The notes beneath the pieces are model-generated. The model had not been told where the DNA came from. It was given only the letters and a program-made list of their open reading frames with translations, and searched no databases. A program made the position numbers and the translations under genes. A stretch of 6,759 bases of DNA from Pseudomonadota bacterium (GTDB lineage: Bacteria > Pseudomonadota > Alphaproteobacteria > Rhizobiales > Rhizobiaceae). Positions 1 through 6,759 of this stretch are shown one piece after another. Numbering within the stretch: the stretch's first letter is position 1; every line of letters starts with the position of its first letter. Where the stretch lies: NCBI GenBank assembly GCA_023451915.1, contig JAEXXS010000007.1, forward strand, positions 1-6,759, read 5' to 3'.

Positions 1-479
1 CCCTTATGCGCACGAATGCCCTGACGCACCTCGCCGCGCACGCGCAGCCAATCGGTCGGATAGACTTCGGCGAAGCCGCCCACTTCACCGCCGAACTTGG
101 TGTCTTTCAGGCCGTGAATGTCGTAATCGCGTTCAAAAAGCAGCTTGCCTGCCAGACCGGCGCGGATGCGGTTGTTGTCGATCAGTGCAAAGGAAACATT
201 GTCGTTGCGCGAGGAAAACCGCGTTGCCTCGCCCTGACGGCCAAGCGAAATCAGCGGCTGGGCGGAAAAGCGATATTTGTTCGAGCCCTCGAATTTCGGC
301 GCAACCAGCCCGGCAGCACCGACCTTCAGATACCAGTCGCCGGACCATAAATGCTTGCGGACCGGCGGAACCGTTTCCGCCGCATAGATATCGGTCTGCT
401 GCACATCGGCGGCCTGTGCGATGGAACCGGTAAAGGGGATGAGAGTGCCTGCAACGAGGGCCAGTGAGAGAATACGCAA
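1..479 (-). CDS. MipA/OmpV family outer membrane protein (5' part, truncated by window edge)
   Basis: The minus strand has an open frame from 479 to the window edge, giving 159 residues. The first ~23 residues form a signal peptide: an Arg at position 2, a hydrophobic core (LSLALVAGTLIPF) and an AQA-A cleavage region. The mature part has alternating aromatic/polar stretches typical of a beta-barrel and resembles the MipA/OmpV family (YLKVGAAGLVAPKFEGS, YRFSAQPLISLG, FGGEVGGFAEVYP). Family members are outer membrane proteins; E. coli MipA binds the lytic transglycosylase MltA, but many relatives have no known role. There is no ATG at the 5' end. I chose TTG at 479-477 because it starts exactly at the signal peptide and has GGAG eight bases upstream. 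In-frame GTG at 503 or 530 and TTG at 518 are alternatives that would add a polar extension. It lies downstream of ribF in the same direction, with a 113-base gap. Family call fairly sure; start less so. Confidence 0.75.
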   Translation of the reverse strand, partial: MRILSLALVAGTLIPFTGSIAQAADVQQTDIYAAETVPPVRKHLWSGDWYLKVGAAGLVAPKFEGSNKYRFSAQPLISLGRQGEATRFSSRNDNVSFALIDNNRIRAGLAGKLLFERDYDIHGLKDTKFGGEVGGFAEVYPTDWLRVRGEVRQGIRAHK

Positions 480-487
480 AACAAGAT

Positions 488-491
488 CTCC
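488..491 (-). promoter_or_regulatory. Ribosome binding site that supports the TTG start of the MipA/OmpV gene
   Basis: On the minus strand, GGAG lies eight bases before the TTG at 479-477. It is the best Shine-Dalgarno match in this 5' region and is the main reason to prefer the TTG over the upstream GTG/TTG codons in the same frame. Confidence 0.5.
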
Positions 492-562
492 GACAAACAG
501 CACCTCGAAAATGCGCAAGGTGTTTAACACTCTCTGACGGAAATACGTAAAATTTGACTTAA

Positions 563-591
563 ATCTTAGGTAGAAAAATAGCTCTTTACAA
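563..591 (-). promoter_or_regulatory. Candidate sigma-70-type promoter for the MipA/OmpV gene
   Basis: In the AT-rich gap between ribF and the MipA/OmpV gene, the minus strand reads TTGTAA (591-586), a 17-base spacer, then TAAGAT (568-563). Both hexamers are imperfect matches to TTGACA/TATAAT at ideal spacing. The -10 box is about 85 bases before the chosen TTG start. I see no convincing terminator after ribF, so read-through is also possible. Prediction only. Confidence 0.33.
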
Positions 592-592
592 T

Positions 593-1582
593 TCACTCGA
601 AAGACAGAAGCCGATCCAGCTCCGAAAGCGGGCGGGCGCCAGCCAGCAAGGCGCGGGCTTCTTCCTCATCGCGCTTCATCTGCACGATCAGGGCGTCCAG
701 TCCGTCGAACTTCACTTCGCCCCGCAAAAAGCCGAAGAACGAAACACAAGCGTCTTCGCCGTAGAGATCGCCGGAGAAGTCGAACAGGAAAGTTTCGAGA
801 AGCGGAGAGCCGTCGCTATCCACGGTCGGGCGGCGGCCAAAACTGGCGACACCGTCATGCAGGCTGCCATCCTGCCTGCGAAAGCGCACCGCATAGATGC
901 CATGTTTCAGGCTGGTCTGGGCGCTTACCTGCATATTGGCTGTCGGGAAGCCGAGGGTACGCCCAAGCTTCTTGCCATGGATCACCTCGCCGCAGACGGC
1001 ATAGCGATAGCCGAGCAAGCCTGCCGCTCCGGCCACATCGCCATCACAGAGCAAACTGCGAATCCGCGTGGACGAAACAAGATTGTCGCCTTCATCCGTA
1101 AAGGCATCGACCAGCGTGACGTGAAAGCCAGCGCCCTCGCCTGCCTGCAGGAGAAATTCCGGCGTGCCGCGGCGACCTTTTCCGAAATGGAAATCATAGC
1201 CCGTCACGACACGGCTGGCATGAAGCTTTTCAACCAGAATATGCTGCACGAAATCTTCTGCCGACTGGCTGGAGAATTCGGCAGTAAAAGGCTGCTCCAC
1301 CACCGCATGAAAGCCCATATGCCGCAGGATCGAGGCCTTTTCCCGCGCGTCGGTGAGGCGGTCGATCGGCGCGTCCGGCTTGAAGAAACTGCGCGGATGC
1401 GGCTCGAATGTCAGCACGACCGCAGGCAGGTCTTCCTTGGCCGCGATTTCCAGCGCCCGCTCAAGCACAGCCTGATGCCCACGATGCACGCCATCGAAAT
1501 TGCCGATGGCCACCACGCAATTGCGCAGGCGCTCCGGCAGGGTGTCGGTTCCCGAAAGGCGTTGGAAATCAGAGTTCGTCAT
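593..1582 (-). CDS. ribF: Bifunctional riboflavin kinase / FAD synthetase
   Basis: This 329-residue cytosolic enzyme phosphorylates riboflavin to FMN (kinase) and then adenylylates FMN to FAD. The N-terminal nucleotidyltransferase domain (about 20-180) shows GNFDGVHRGH at 27-36 (HxGH-type nucleotide site), GYDFHFGKGRRG at 128-139 and SSTRIR at 170-175. The C-terminal riboflavin kinase domain (about 190-329) shows GKKLGRTLGFPTAN at 203-216, FGRRPT at 248-253, and a conserved Glu at 263 in LLETFLFDF followed by DLYG. Length is normal for bacterial RibF, and both domains look intact. The ATG at 1582 is preceded by only a weak AGG six bases upstream. The gene starts 43 bases after the HAD-type hydrolase ends, in the same direction, so the two are likely one transcript. 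No FMN riboswitch is visible upstream. Identification is secure. Confidence 0.96.
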   Translation of the reverse strand: MTNSDFQRLSGTDTLPERLRNCVVAIGNFDGVHRGHQAVLERALEIAAKEDLPAVVLTFEPHPRSFFKPDAPIDRLTDAREKASILRHMGFHAVVEQPFTAEFSSQSAEDFVQHILVEKLHASRVVTGYDFHFGKGRRGTPEFLLQAGEGAGFHVTLVDAFTDEGDNLVSSTRIRSLLCDGDVAGAAGLLGYRYAVCGEVIHGKKLGRTLGFPTANMQVSAQTSLKHGIYAVRFRRQDGSLHDGVASFGRRPTVDSDGSPLLETFLFDFSGDLYGEDACVSFFGFLRGEVKFDGLDALIVQMKRDEEEARALLAGARPLSELDRLLSFE

Positions 1583-1625
1583 GGTGTGCCTGAGTCTTGA
1601 CTGGCTTTATATTGGGGCTTGCTGA

Positions 1626-2474
1626 TCAGACGAGTGCGTAAAGCTCCGCCACCGGGCGATGACCGTGTTTTTCCAGAAACGCTTCCATCTTCGCCAGATC
1701 GACAGTCCCGTTGTCTGCATAATCGGCAGCGTGCACGCCGCCCGAAATATAAAGCACATCGAGACCGAAACCGGCAGCGCCCTTCACATCGGTCAGCACA
1801 CCATCGCCAATGCCGAGAATACGGCTCTTGGTCACGGGACCGCCGCGAATTTCTTCCGCCGCATGGAGGGCCGCCTCATAAATCGGGCGATGCGGCTTGC
1901 CAGCGATCAGCGTGCGACCGCCCAGCTGGCCGTAATCGCGTGCAAGAGCGCCCGCACACCAGACAAGACGCGGACCGCGCTCGACCATGATATCGGGATT
2001 GGCGCAGATGAAAGGCAGATTGCGCGAACGCAGCCGCTGGAGCAGATCGGCATAATCGGCAGGCGTTTCCACATCGTCATCGGCAAGACCGGTGCAAACG
2101 ACGCCATCGGCCTCGAATTCTTCCACCAGTTCCACGTCCAGCCCGTCATAGATCGACAATTCGTTGTCGCGACCGATATGCAGAACCTTGCGCGGGCCTT
2201 CTGCGATCAGATCGCGGGTCACGTCGCCGGAGGTGACGACACGATCATAAGTATCCGCAGGCACGCCCAGCATTTCCAGCTGCGCTTCGACACCGGGATG
2301 CGGGCGCGGAGAATTGGTAACGAGAATGACCGTGACACCTCTGGCGCGGGCGCGCTTCAGCGCATCGACAGCAGCCGGATGTGCAGCAACCCCATTATGC
2401 ACCACGCCCCAGACGTCGCAGAAGAACACGTCATACTGGCCGGCCAGGTCGTCGAGGCTTTCAAGCTGCTTCAT
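1626..2474 (-). CDS. HAD superfamily class IIA hydrolase-like protein (TIGR01459-type)
   Basis: This 282-residue protein has the HAD core with a class IIA cap. Motif I is FFCDVWGVVHNG, with nucleophile Asp20. Motif II is VTNS at 52-55 (Thr53), the motif III Lys193 is in GKPHRPIYEAAL, and motif IV is GDGVLTD at 223-229. The cap lies roughly at residues 80-185. The closest named group I recognise is the alphaproteobacterial subfamily TIGR01459, related to NagD-like phosphatases; the substrate is unknown. The second motif I Asp, usually the general acid/base, is Trp22 here. As I recall, this is characteristic of the subfamily and not damage. The ATG at 2474 is chosen because AGAGGA sits five bases upstream and the domain begins soon after. 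An in-frame TTG at 2501 would add nine basic residues with no support. It heads a probable two-gene transcript with ribF. Riboflavin-phosphate turnover is a guess from position only. Confidence 0.9.
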   Translation of the reverse strand: MKQLESLDDLAGQYDVFFCDVWGVVHNGVAAHPAAVDALKRARARGVTVILVTNSPRPHPGVEAQLEMLGVPADTYDRVVTSGDVTRDLIAEGPRKVLHIGRDNELSIYDGLDVELVEEFEADGVVCTGLADDDVETPADYADLLQRLRSRNLPFICANPDIMVERGPRLVWCAGALARDYGQLGGRTLIAGKPHRPIYEAALHAAEEIRGGPVTKSRILGIGDGVLTDVKGAAGFGLDVLYISGGVHAADYADNGTVDLAKMEAFLEKHGHRPVAELYALV

Positions 2475-2479
2475 AGTCT

Positions 2480-2485
2480 TCCTCT
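2480..2485 (-). promoter_or_regulatory. Ribosome binding site fixing the HAD hydrolase start at 2474
   Basis: The minus strand has AGAGGA followed by five bases and then ATG. This strong Shine-Dalgarno lies inside the coding region that would result from the upstream TTG at 2501, so it favours the shorter protein. Confidence 0.7.
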
Positions 2486-2539
2486 TGATATTCCATTTCA
2501 ACGGCGAGCATTGCCCGCTTATCTGCGCTGCATGGGCTT

Positions 2540-2568
2540 CATCTAACGCAGCCGATCAAAACTGTCAC
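2540..2568 (-). promoter_or_regulatory. Candidate sigma-70-type promoter for the HAD hydrolase-ribF transcript
   Basis: On the minus strand, GTGACA (2568-2563) is followed by a 17-base spacer and TAGATG (2545-2540). The -35 box matches five of six consensus bases; the -10 box is weak (three of six). The -10 box lies about 65 bases before the ATG at 2474. This is the best candidate I found by eye in the divergent region. Confidence 0.3.
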
Positions 2569-2591
2569 GAGCTTTACCGCCAATAAGCCGA

Positions 2592-2606
2592 GAAAGCGCC
2601 GCTTTC
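2592..2606. repeat. Small perfect inverted repeat (6-base arms, 3-base loop)
   Basis: GAAAGC and GCTTTC flank a GCC loop in the divergent intergenic region. It is upstream of the minus-strand promoter candidate. It could be a small operator half-site pair or chance; no T-tract follows, so it is not a standard terminator. Confidence 0.35.
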
Positions 2607-2726
2607 AAACATCCCTATTGGTTCCCACAACAGGTTTTAGAGCGGATTCACCGATCATTTACCGCACTTCGTGACCGACTGTTAGAAAGATGCTGCTACG
2701 AACAGCGCACAACCTTGCGGTTCAGA

Positions 2727-2769
2727 GCGCATCCCGAAAAGTGTGAAGCGGTTTTCGGACAGGATGCGC
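2727..2769. repeat. Palindromic intergenic repeat of the Brucella/Rhizobiales type
   Basis: A 43-base imperfect palindrome has outer arms GCGCATCC (2727-2734) and GGATGCGC (2762-2769), and inner arms CGAAAA (2735-2740) and TTTTCG (2752-2757). A four-base GACA bulge lies on the right side and the loop is 11 bases. I recognise this wording, including the flanking TTCAGA, as a high-copy intergenic element in Brucella, Ochrobactrum and related Rhizobiales genomes; I do not assign it a formal family name. It is seen only once in this window. It lies inside the longest possible frame of the TadG-like gene, which argues that the frame's true start is downstream. Confidence 0.75.
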
Positions 2770-2804
2770 GCCTAAACGGCAGCAACACAACCTTTCGGGC
2801 GGGC

Positions 2805-4712
2805 GTGGATTTGAAGAACTGGAGCGGACCAGCAAGGCGGTTTTGCGCTGCCTGTGTGACGGGCTTTGCGCGCAGGGCCAATTTCAAAAGCCTCGCCGAA
2901 AGAGCGACCCGGTTTCGCACGGATGAGCGCGGCAATTTCGCCATGATCACCGCCATGTTGCTCGTGCCGCTCTTGCTTGCGGGCATGGTGGCGATTGACG
3001 CTACCAATCTCATGCGCACCCGCAACAATGTGCAGGCGGCACTCGATGCGGCGGCGCTGGCGGTCGGCAAGCGCTTTTCAACCGGGGCGAGTGAAGCCGA
3101 CATGCAGGCCTATGGCAGCAAGGTCTTCAATGTGAACCTGACCGCCCTTGCGACAGATCGCGTCGCCTTTGCCGTCACGTTCCCGCAAACATCCAACGAC
3201 AATCAGCAGATCGAGGCAACAGCGAGCTTTCGTTATCCATCGCTGTTCGGTTCCATCGCAGCGCGTCTTACCAATTCAGCCGATGACTGGGACAACAAGC
3301 AATATGCGATGAGTTCCACCGTGCGGCTGAAGAACACTGTCGAAGTAGCGCTCGTGCTGGATAATTCCGGTTCGATGACCACCGTGGGCGCGGGGTCGAA
3401 CAAGCAACGCATGCAATTGCTGAAAGATGCGGCGACGCAGCTTGTCGACACCATGGCCGCACAATCAGCGCTGATTACGCGTGTCGAAAAGCCGATCCAG
3501 TTTTCGCTGGTGCCTTTTGCCGGATCGGTCAATGTCGGGCCGAGCTATCTTAAAGCAACATGGATGGACCCGAGCGGCATTTCCCCGGTCAATCTCGAAA
3601 ACTTCACCCTGCCGGTTGAGATCGATAATACACGCAAAATCGTCGAAAACCCGAAAGGCAGCGGCCTTTACTACAAATCCGGCAGCGGTTGGGGCACGGA
3701 TAATGGCAAGCCCTTTTCCCGCGCCGCGCTCTATGCCGATCTTGCAAAGCGTTCGACCGCCTCCTGGGTGCCCTGGGCGGGATGCGTCGAGGCGCGCCCG
3801 GGAGCCCTGGCGCTGGACGTGACGCCGCCCTCCGATGACAAACCGGAAACCCTGTTTGTGCCGATGTTTGGCCCGGCGGAGTATTATGACGCCGATTCAA
3901 AGGGAAACCCGACTAACCTGACGCTGAACAGTTGGTGGGCGGACGATTTGAACTTAAGCGGAGCGGCCCGCCAGAGCGATCTGAAGAAATATTATCTGAA
4001 CAACGCGCTGCCGAAGCCGTCAGACGGCGGCGGCGGGCCGAATTACAGTTGCACGACGACAGCCCTCACACGTTTGACCGATATCACCACCGATGCGGGC
4101 AAGACCGCGATCAAGACGGCGATAAAGGCCATGCAGCCGAATGGCGGTACGAATGTGCCGGAAGGCATGGCATGGGGATGGCGGACGCTCGTCCAGGGTG
4201 CGCCCTTTACGGAAGGCCGCCCCGCGACTGACCGCGGCAACGATAAGGTTGTCATCGTACTCACCGACGGCGCCAATACCTATTACACGTATAATTCGCT
4301 CGCGGGTTCCAACAGGGATAAGGCCAGCAATCTTTCCTACTATTCGGCGCATGGCTATACGAACCGCATAACGAAAGGCTACAGTCAGACCCGGCTGTTT
4401 CAGGAAAGCGGTGTGTCTGTTTCGCAGGACAACACCGTCTACACCAAAGCGATGAATGCCCGTTTTGCCAAGCTTTGCGACAACGCGAAAAATGCCAACA
4501 TCATCATTATGACCGTCGCGGTCGACCTGAACAAAAGCAAGACAGACGAAAAGGCCCAGATCGATCTTTTGACAAGCTGCTCGTCCGATTCCCGGGTTCG
4601 CCTTGACGGCGGCAAACCGGCCAAGCTTTTCTGGAACACCACGGGCGGAGAGCTGTCCGACACTTTCCGTCAGATCGGCGACGAGCTTTCAAACCTGCGC
4701 ATCTCGGGTTGA
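2805..4712 (+). CDS. TadE/TadG-type membrane protein with von Willebrand factor A domain
   Basis: From the GTG at 2805 the product is 635 residues. A basic N-terminus is followed by RGNFAMITAMLLVPLLLAG, a TadE/G-like membrane segment (about residues 43-66), then a large region predicted to be periplasmic or surface exposed. A vWA domain shows MIDAS motifs DNSGS at 186-190, Thr449 in NGGTN and Asp488 in VLTDGA, so metal-dependent adhesion or binding is plausible. About 250 residues separate the first and second MIDAS motifs, far more than in a plain vWA domain. This insert carries WAGCVEARP and PNYSC motifs, whose Cys327 and Cys416 could form a disulfide. Relatives are Flp/Tad pilus-assembly-like proteins, but no other tad genes are in view, so a pilus role is unproven. 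The frame is open back to a TTG at 2715, but that part is the palindromic repeat. GTG 2805 (weak GGGCGGG upstream), TTG 2811 and GTG 2856 are the likely starts. Confidence 0.85.
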   Translation: MDLKNWSGPARRFCAACVTGFARRANFKSLAERATRFRTDERGNFAMITAMLLVPLLLAGMVAIDATNLMRTRNNVQAALDAAALAVGKRFSTGASEADMQAYGSKVFNVNLTALATDRVAFAVTFPQTSNDNQQIEATASFRYPSLFGSIAARLTNSADDWDNKQYAMSSTVRLKNTVEVALVLDNSGSMTTVGAGSNKQRMQLLKDAATQLVDTMAAQSALITRVEKPIQFSLVPFAGSVNVGPSYLKATWMDPSGISPVNLENFTLPVEIDNTRKIVENPKGSGLYYKSGSGWGTDNGKPFSRAALYADLAKRSTASWVPWAGCVEARPGALALDVTPPSDDKPETLFVPMFGPAEYYDADSKGNPTNLTLNSWWADDLNLSGAARQSDLKKYYLNNALPKPSDGGGGPNYSCTTTALTRLTDITTDAGKTAIKTAIKAMQPNGGTNVPEGMAWGWRTLVQGAPFTEGRPATDRGNDKVVIVLTDGANTYYTYNSLAGSNRDKASNLSYYSAHGYTNRITKGYSQTRLFQESGVSVSQDNTVYTKAMNARFAKLCDNAKNANIIIMTVAVDLNKSKTDEKAQIDLLTSCSSDSRVRLDGGKPAKLFWNTTGGELSDTFRQIGDELSNLRISG

Positions 4713-4734
4713 TCCTGCAAACCGAACCACCATA

Positions 4735-4776
4735 TGCGGAGCGGGCCCCCACCTTCCGGCCGCCTGACCCTCCGCA
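4735..4776 (+). terminator. Inverted repeat after the TadG-like gene, possible terminator
   Basis: TGCGGAG (4735-4741) and CTCCGCA (4770-4776) form a perfect seven-base stem around a 28-base GC-rich interior, which can fold further (GCGG-GCC against GGCCGC). It begins 23 bases after the TadG-like stop codon. No T-run follows, so intrinsic termination would be inefficient. It may instead be a transcript-stabilising 3' end or a weak insulator before groESL. Confidence 0.35.
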
Positions 4777-4779
4777 AAT

Positions 4780-4807
4780 CGGACGGTATGACCCTTTCGC
4801 GGACGGT
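4780..4807. repeat. Direct repeat CGGACGGT x2, 20 bases apart
   Basis: CGGACGGT occurs at 4780-4787 and again at 4800-4807, a centre-to-centre spacing of 20 bases, about two helical turns. It lies some 40 bases upstream of the groESL -35 box. The spacing would suit two protein subunits on one DNA face. No known regulator site is recognised and chance is possible. Confidence 0.4.
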
Positions 4808-4848
4808 GCAAATTAACCATCAATTGCCTGTCAAATTTTCCAGATAAT

Positions 4849-4880
4849 CTTGACAAGAAACGATGCGGCGTCTATCTCAG
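4849..4880 (+). promoter_or_regulatory. Heat-shock (sigma-32/RpoH-type) promoter of groESL
   Basis: CTTG at 4849-4852 is followed by 18 bases and TCTATCTCAG at 4871-4880. This matches the alphaproteobacterial heat-shock consensus CTTG-N17/18-CYTATNTNNG at every conserved position except the first C of the -10 box. The -35 region also reads TTGACA, so housekeeping sigma factor might give basal expression. Transcription would start close to or inside the CIRCE element. Confidence 0.8.
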
Positions 4881-4887
4881 GGGCACG

Positions 4888-4914
4888 TTAGCACTCTGGA
4901 AGAGTGAGTGCTAA
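4888..4914 (+). promoter_or_regulatory. CIRCE operator (HrcA binding site)
   Basis: TTAGCACTC and GAGTGCTAA flank exactly nine bases, a perfect match to the CIRCE consensus on both arms. HrcA repressor binds this element and represses groESL under non-stress conditions. It begins eight bases after the -10 box, so bound HrcA would block initiation. The hairpin would also be present at the 5' end of the mRNA. The hrcA gene is not in this window. Confidence 0.97.
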
Positions 4915-4918
4915 CAGC

Positions 4919-4937
4919 GTGGGTCGGTTCGACCCGC
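4919..4937 (+). other. Hairpin in the groESL 5' leader
   Basis: GGGTCG and CGACCC flank a GTT loop (4921-4935). The stem extends by one G-U and one G-C pair to 4919-4937, giving eight pairs. It follows CIRCE within the leader and ends 40 bases before the groES start codon, so it does not cover the ribosome binding site. A role in mRNA stability is possible but not shown. Confidence 0.5.
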
Positions 4938-4976
4938 ATAACAGGGTTCAACGTCTATAACTCCAAGGGTTATACC

Positions 4977-5273
4977 ATGTCTGATATCAATTTCCGCCCG
5001 CTTCATGACCGCGTCGTCGTTCGTCGCGTTGAATCGGAAGCAAAGACCGCTGGCGGGATTATTATCCCTGATTCCGCTAAGGAAAAGCCGCAGGAAGGCG
5101 AAGTTGTCGCTGCTGGCGCTGGCGCTCGTGACGAAGCTGGCAAGCTGGTTGCGCTGGACGTCAAGAAAGGCGACCGCGTTCTGTTCGGCAAGTGGTCCGG
5201 CACCGAAGTCAAGATCGGCAACGAAGATCTGCTGATCATGAAGGAATCCGACATTTTGGGTATCGTCGGCTAA
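4977..5273 (+). CDS. groES: Co-chaperonin GroES (Hsp10)
   Basis: This 98-residue cytosolic co-chaperonin forms the heptameric lid that caps GroEL and encloses folding substrates. It begins [17 protein letters not shown], and the mobile loop region [22 protein letters not shown] (about residues 19-40) carries the GGIII-type contact for Gro[11 protein letters not shown] and [14 protein letters not shown] follow, and it ends ESDILGIVG, all typical of the family at its usual length. The ATG at 4977 is chosen because AAGGG lies seven bases upstream and homology starts there. An in-frame GTG at 4908 would start inside the CIRCE operator and is rejected. It is the first gene of a two-gene operon with groEL, 80 bases apart, under the RpoH-type promoter and CIRCE. 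Confidence 0.98.
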   Translation: MSDINFRPLHDRVVVRRVESEAKTAGGIIIPDSAKEKPQEGEVVAAGAGARDEAGKLVALDVKKGDRVLFGKWSGTEVKIGNEDLLIMKESDILGIVG

Positions 5274-5285
5274 TTCATTTAGCCC

Positions 5286-5301
5286 GGAGCGGTTTCGCTC
5301 C
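5286..5301 (+). other. Intercistronic hairpin between groES and groEL
   Basis: GGAGCG (5286-5291), a GTTT loop and CGCTCC (5296-5301) form a perfect six-pair stem 12 bases after the groES stop codon. No T-run follows, so it should not terminate transcription. In Agrobacterium tumefaciens the groESL transcript is reported to be cleaved between the two genes upon heat shock, giving a more stable groEL message. This hairpin is a candidate for an equivalent site, by analogy only. Confidence 0.55.
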
Positions 5302-5329
5302 TACCTCAAAACCAATTCACCATACCTGA

Positions 5330-6759
<1,430 letters not shown>

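Larger units (their letters stand above)
2475..2804. other. Divergent intergenic region between the HAD hydrolase and the TadG-like gene
   Basis: About 330 bases without a supported gene separate two divergently read genes, so regulatory signals for both should lie here. I can point to a minus-strand promoter candidate (2540-2568), a small perfect hairpin (2592-2606) and a palindromic repeat (2727-2769). I found no clear plus-strand promoter for the TadG-like gene, no tRNA, and no small ORF with a good ribosome binding site. Confidence 0.6.

Noticed and set aside
6..350. Plus-strand open frame of 114 codons at the left edge
   Set aside because: It is antisense to the MipA/OmpV-type gene, whose minus-strand translation has a signal peptide and family-like barrel sequence.
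857..1600. Open plus-strand frame of 247 codons opposite ribF
   Set aside because: It is the antisense shadow of a complete, motif-bearing RibF; no start signal or recognisable domain.
2475..2501. Nine-residue extension of the HAD hydrolase from a TTG at 2501
   Set aside because: The added residues contain the sequence of the Shine-Dalgarno used by the ATG at 2474, and the family fold starts after that ATG.
1659..2546. Open plus-strand frame of 295 codons opposite the HAD hydrolase
   Set aside because: Although slightly longer than the sense gene, it has no family motifs, while the minus-strand product has all four HAD motif regions and a strong Shine-Dalgarno.
4824..4848. Possible housekeeping promoter TTGCCT...GATAAT upstream of groESL
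   Set aside because: The -10-like GATAAT is good, but the spacer is only 13 bases and no better -35 box is found at 16-18 bases.
4908..4976. N-terminal extension of GroES from a GTG at 4908
   Set aside because: This start lies inside the CIRCE operator near the expected transcription start and adds 23 residues not found in GroES proteins. The ATG at 4977 has a good ribosome binding site.

Overview
The window looks like a Rhizobiales alphaproteobacterium, most probably an Ochrobactrum/Brucella-type organism. The GroEL and GroES proteins closely resemble what I remember of Brucella GroEL/GroES, with scattered substitutions in GroEL (for example around residues 41, 125-135 and 450-456). I therefore favour an Ochrobactrum-clade relative over classical Brucella. 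This is from memory of the family, not from a search. A palindromic intergenic element of the kind common in these genomes, and an alphaproteobacterial-type heat-shock promoter, fit the same placement.

Layout. Positions 1-2474 read leftward on the minus strand: a HAD class IIA family hydrolase (1626-2474), then ribF for FMN/FAD synthesis (593-1582), then the 5' part of a MipA/OmpV-type outer membrane protein (1-479, cut by the window edge). The last gene has no ATG start and is best read from a TTG. The first two are 43 bases apart and probably co-transcribed. The third follows a 113-base AT-rich gap with its own promoter candidate. Positions 2475-2804 are a divergent intergenic region holding a minus-strand promoter candidate, a small hairpin and a 43-base palindromic repeat.

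Positions 2805-4712 read rightward and encode a large single-spanning TadE/TadG-type protein with a von Willebrand factor A domain, without other tad genes in view. After an inverted repeat and a spaced direct repeat comes the groESL operon: a heat-shock sigma-32-type promoter, a perfect CIRCE operator for HrcA, a leader hairpin, groES (4977-5273), an intercistronic hairpin, and groEL (5354 to the window end, first 468 residues).

The genes do not form one pathway. Chaperonin, flavin cofactor synthesis and envelope proteins sit side by side. I see no evidence of a new multi-gene system. The points most worth checking are the dual control layout of groESL, the 20-base-phased direct repeat upstream of it, the palindromic element that overlaps the longest possible reading frame of the TadG-like gene, and the missing second catalytic Asp in the HAD protein.
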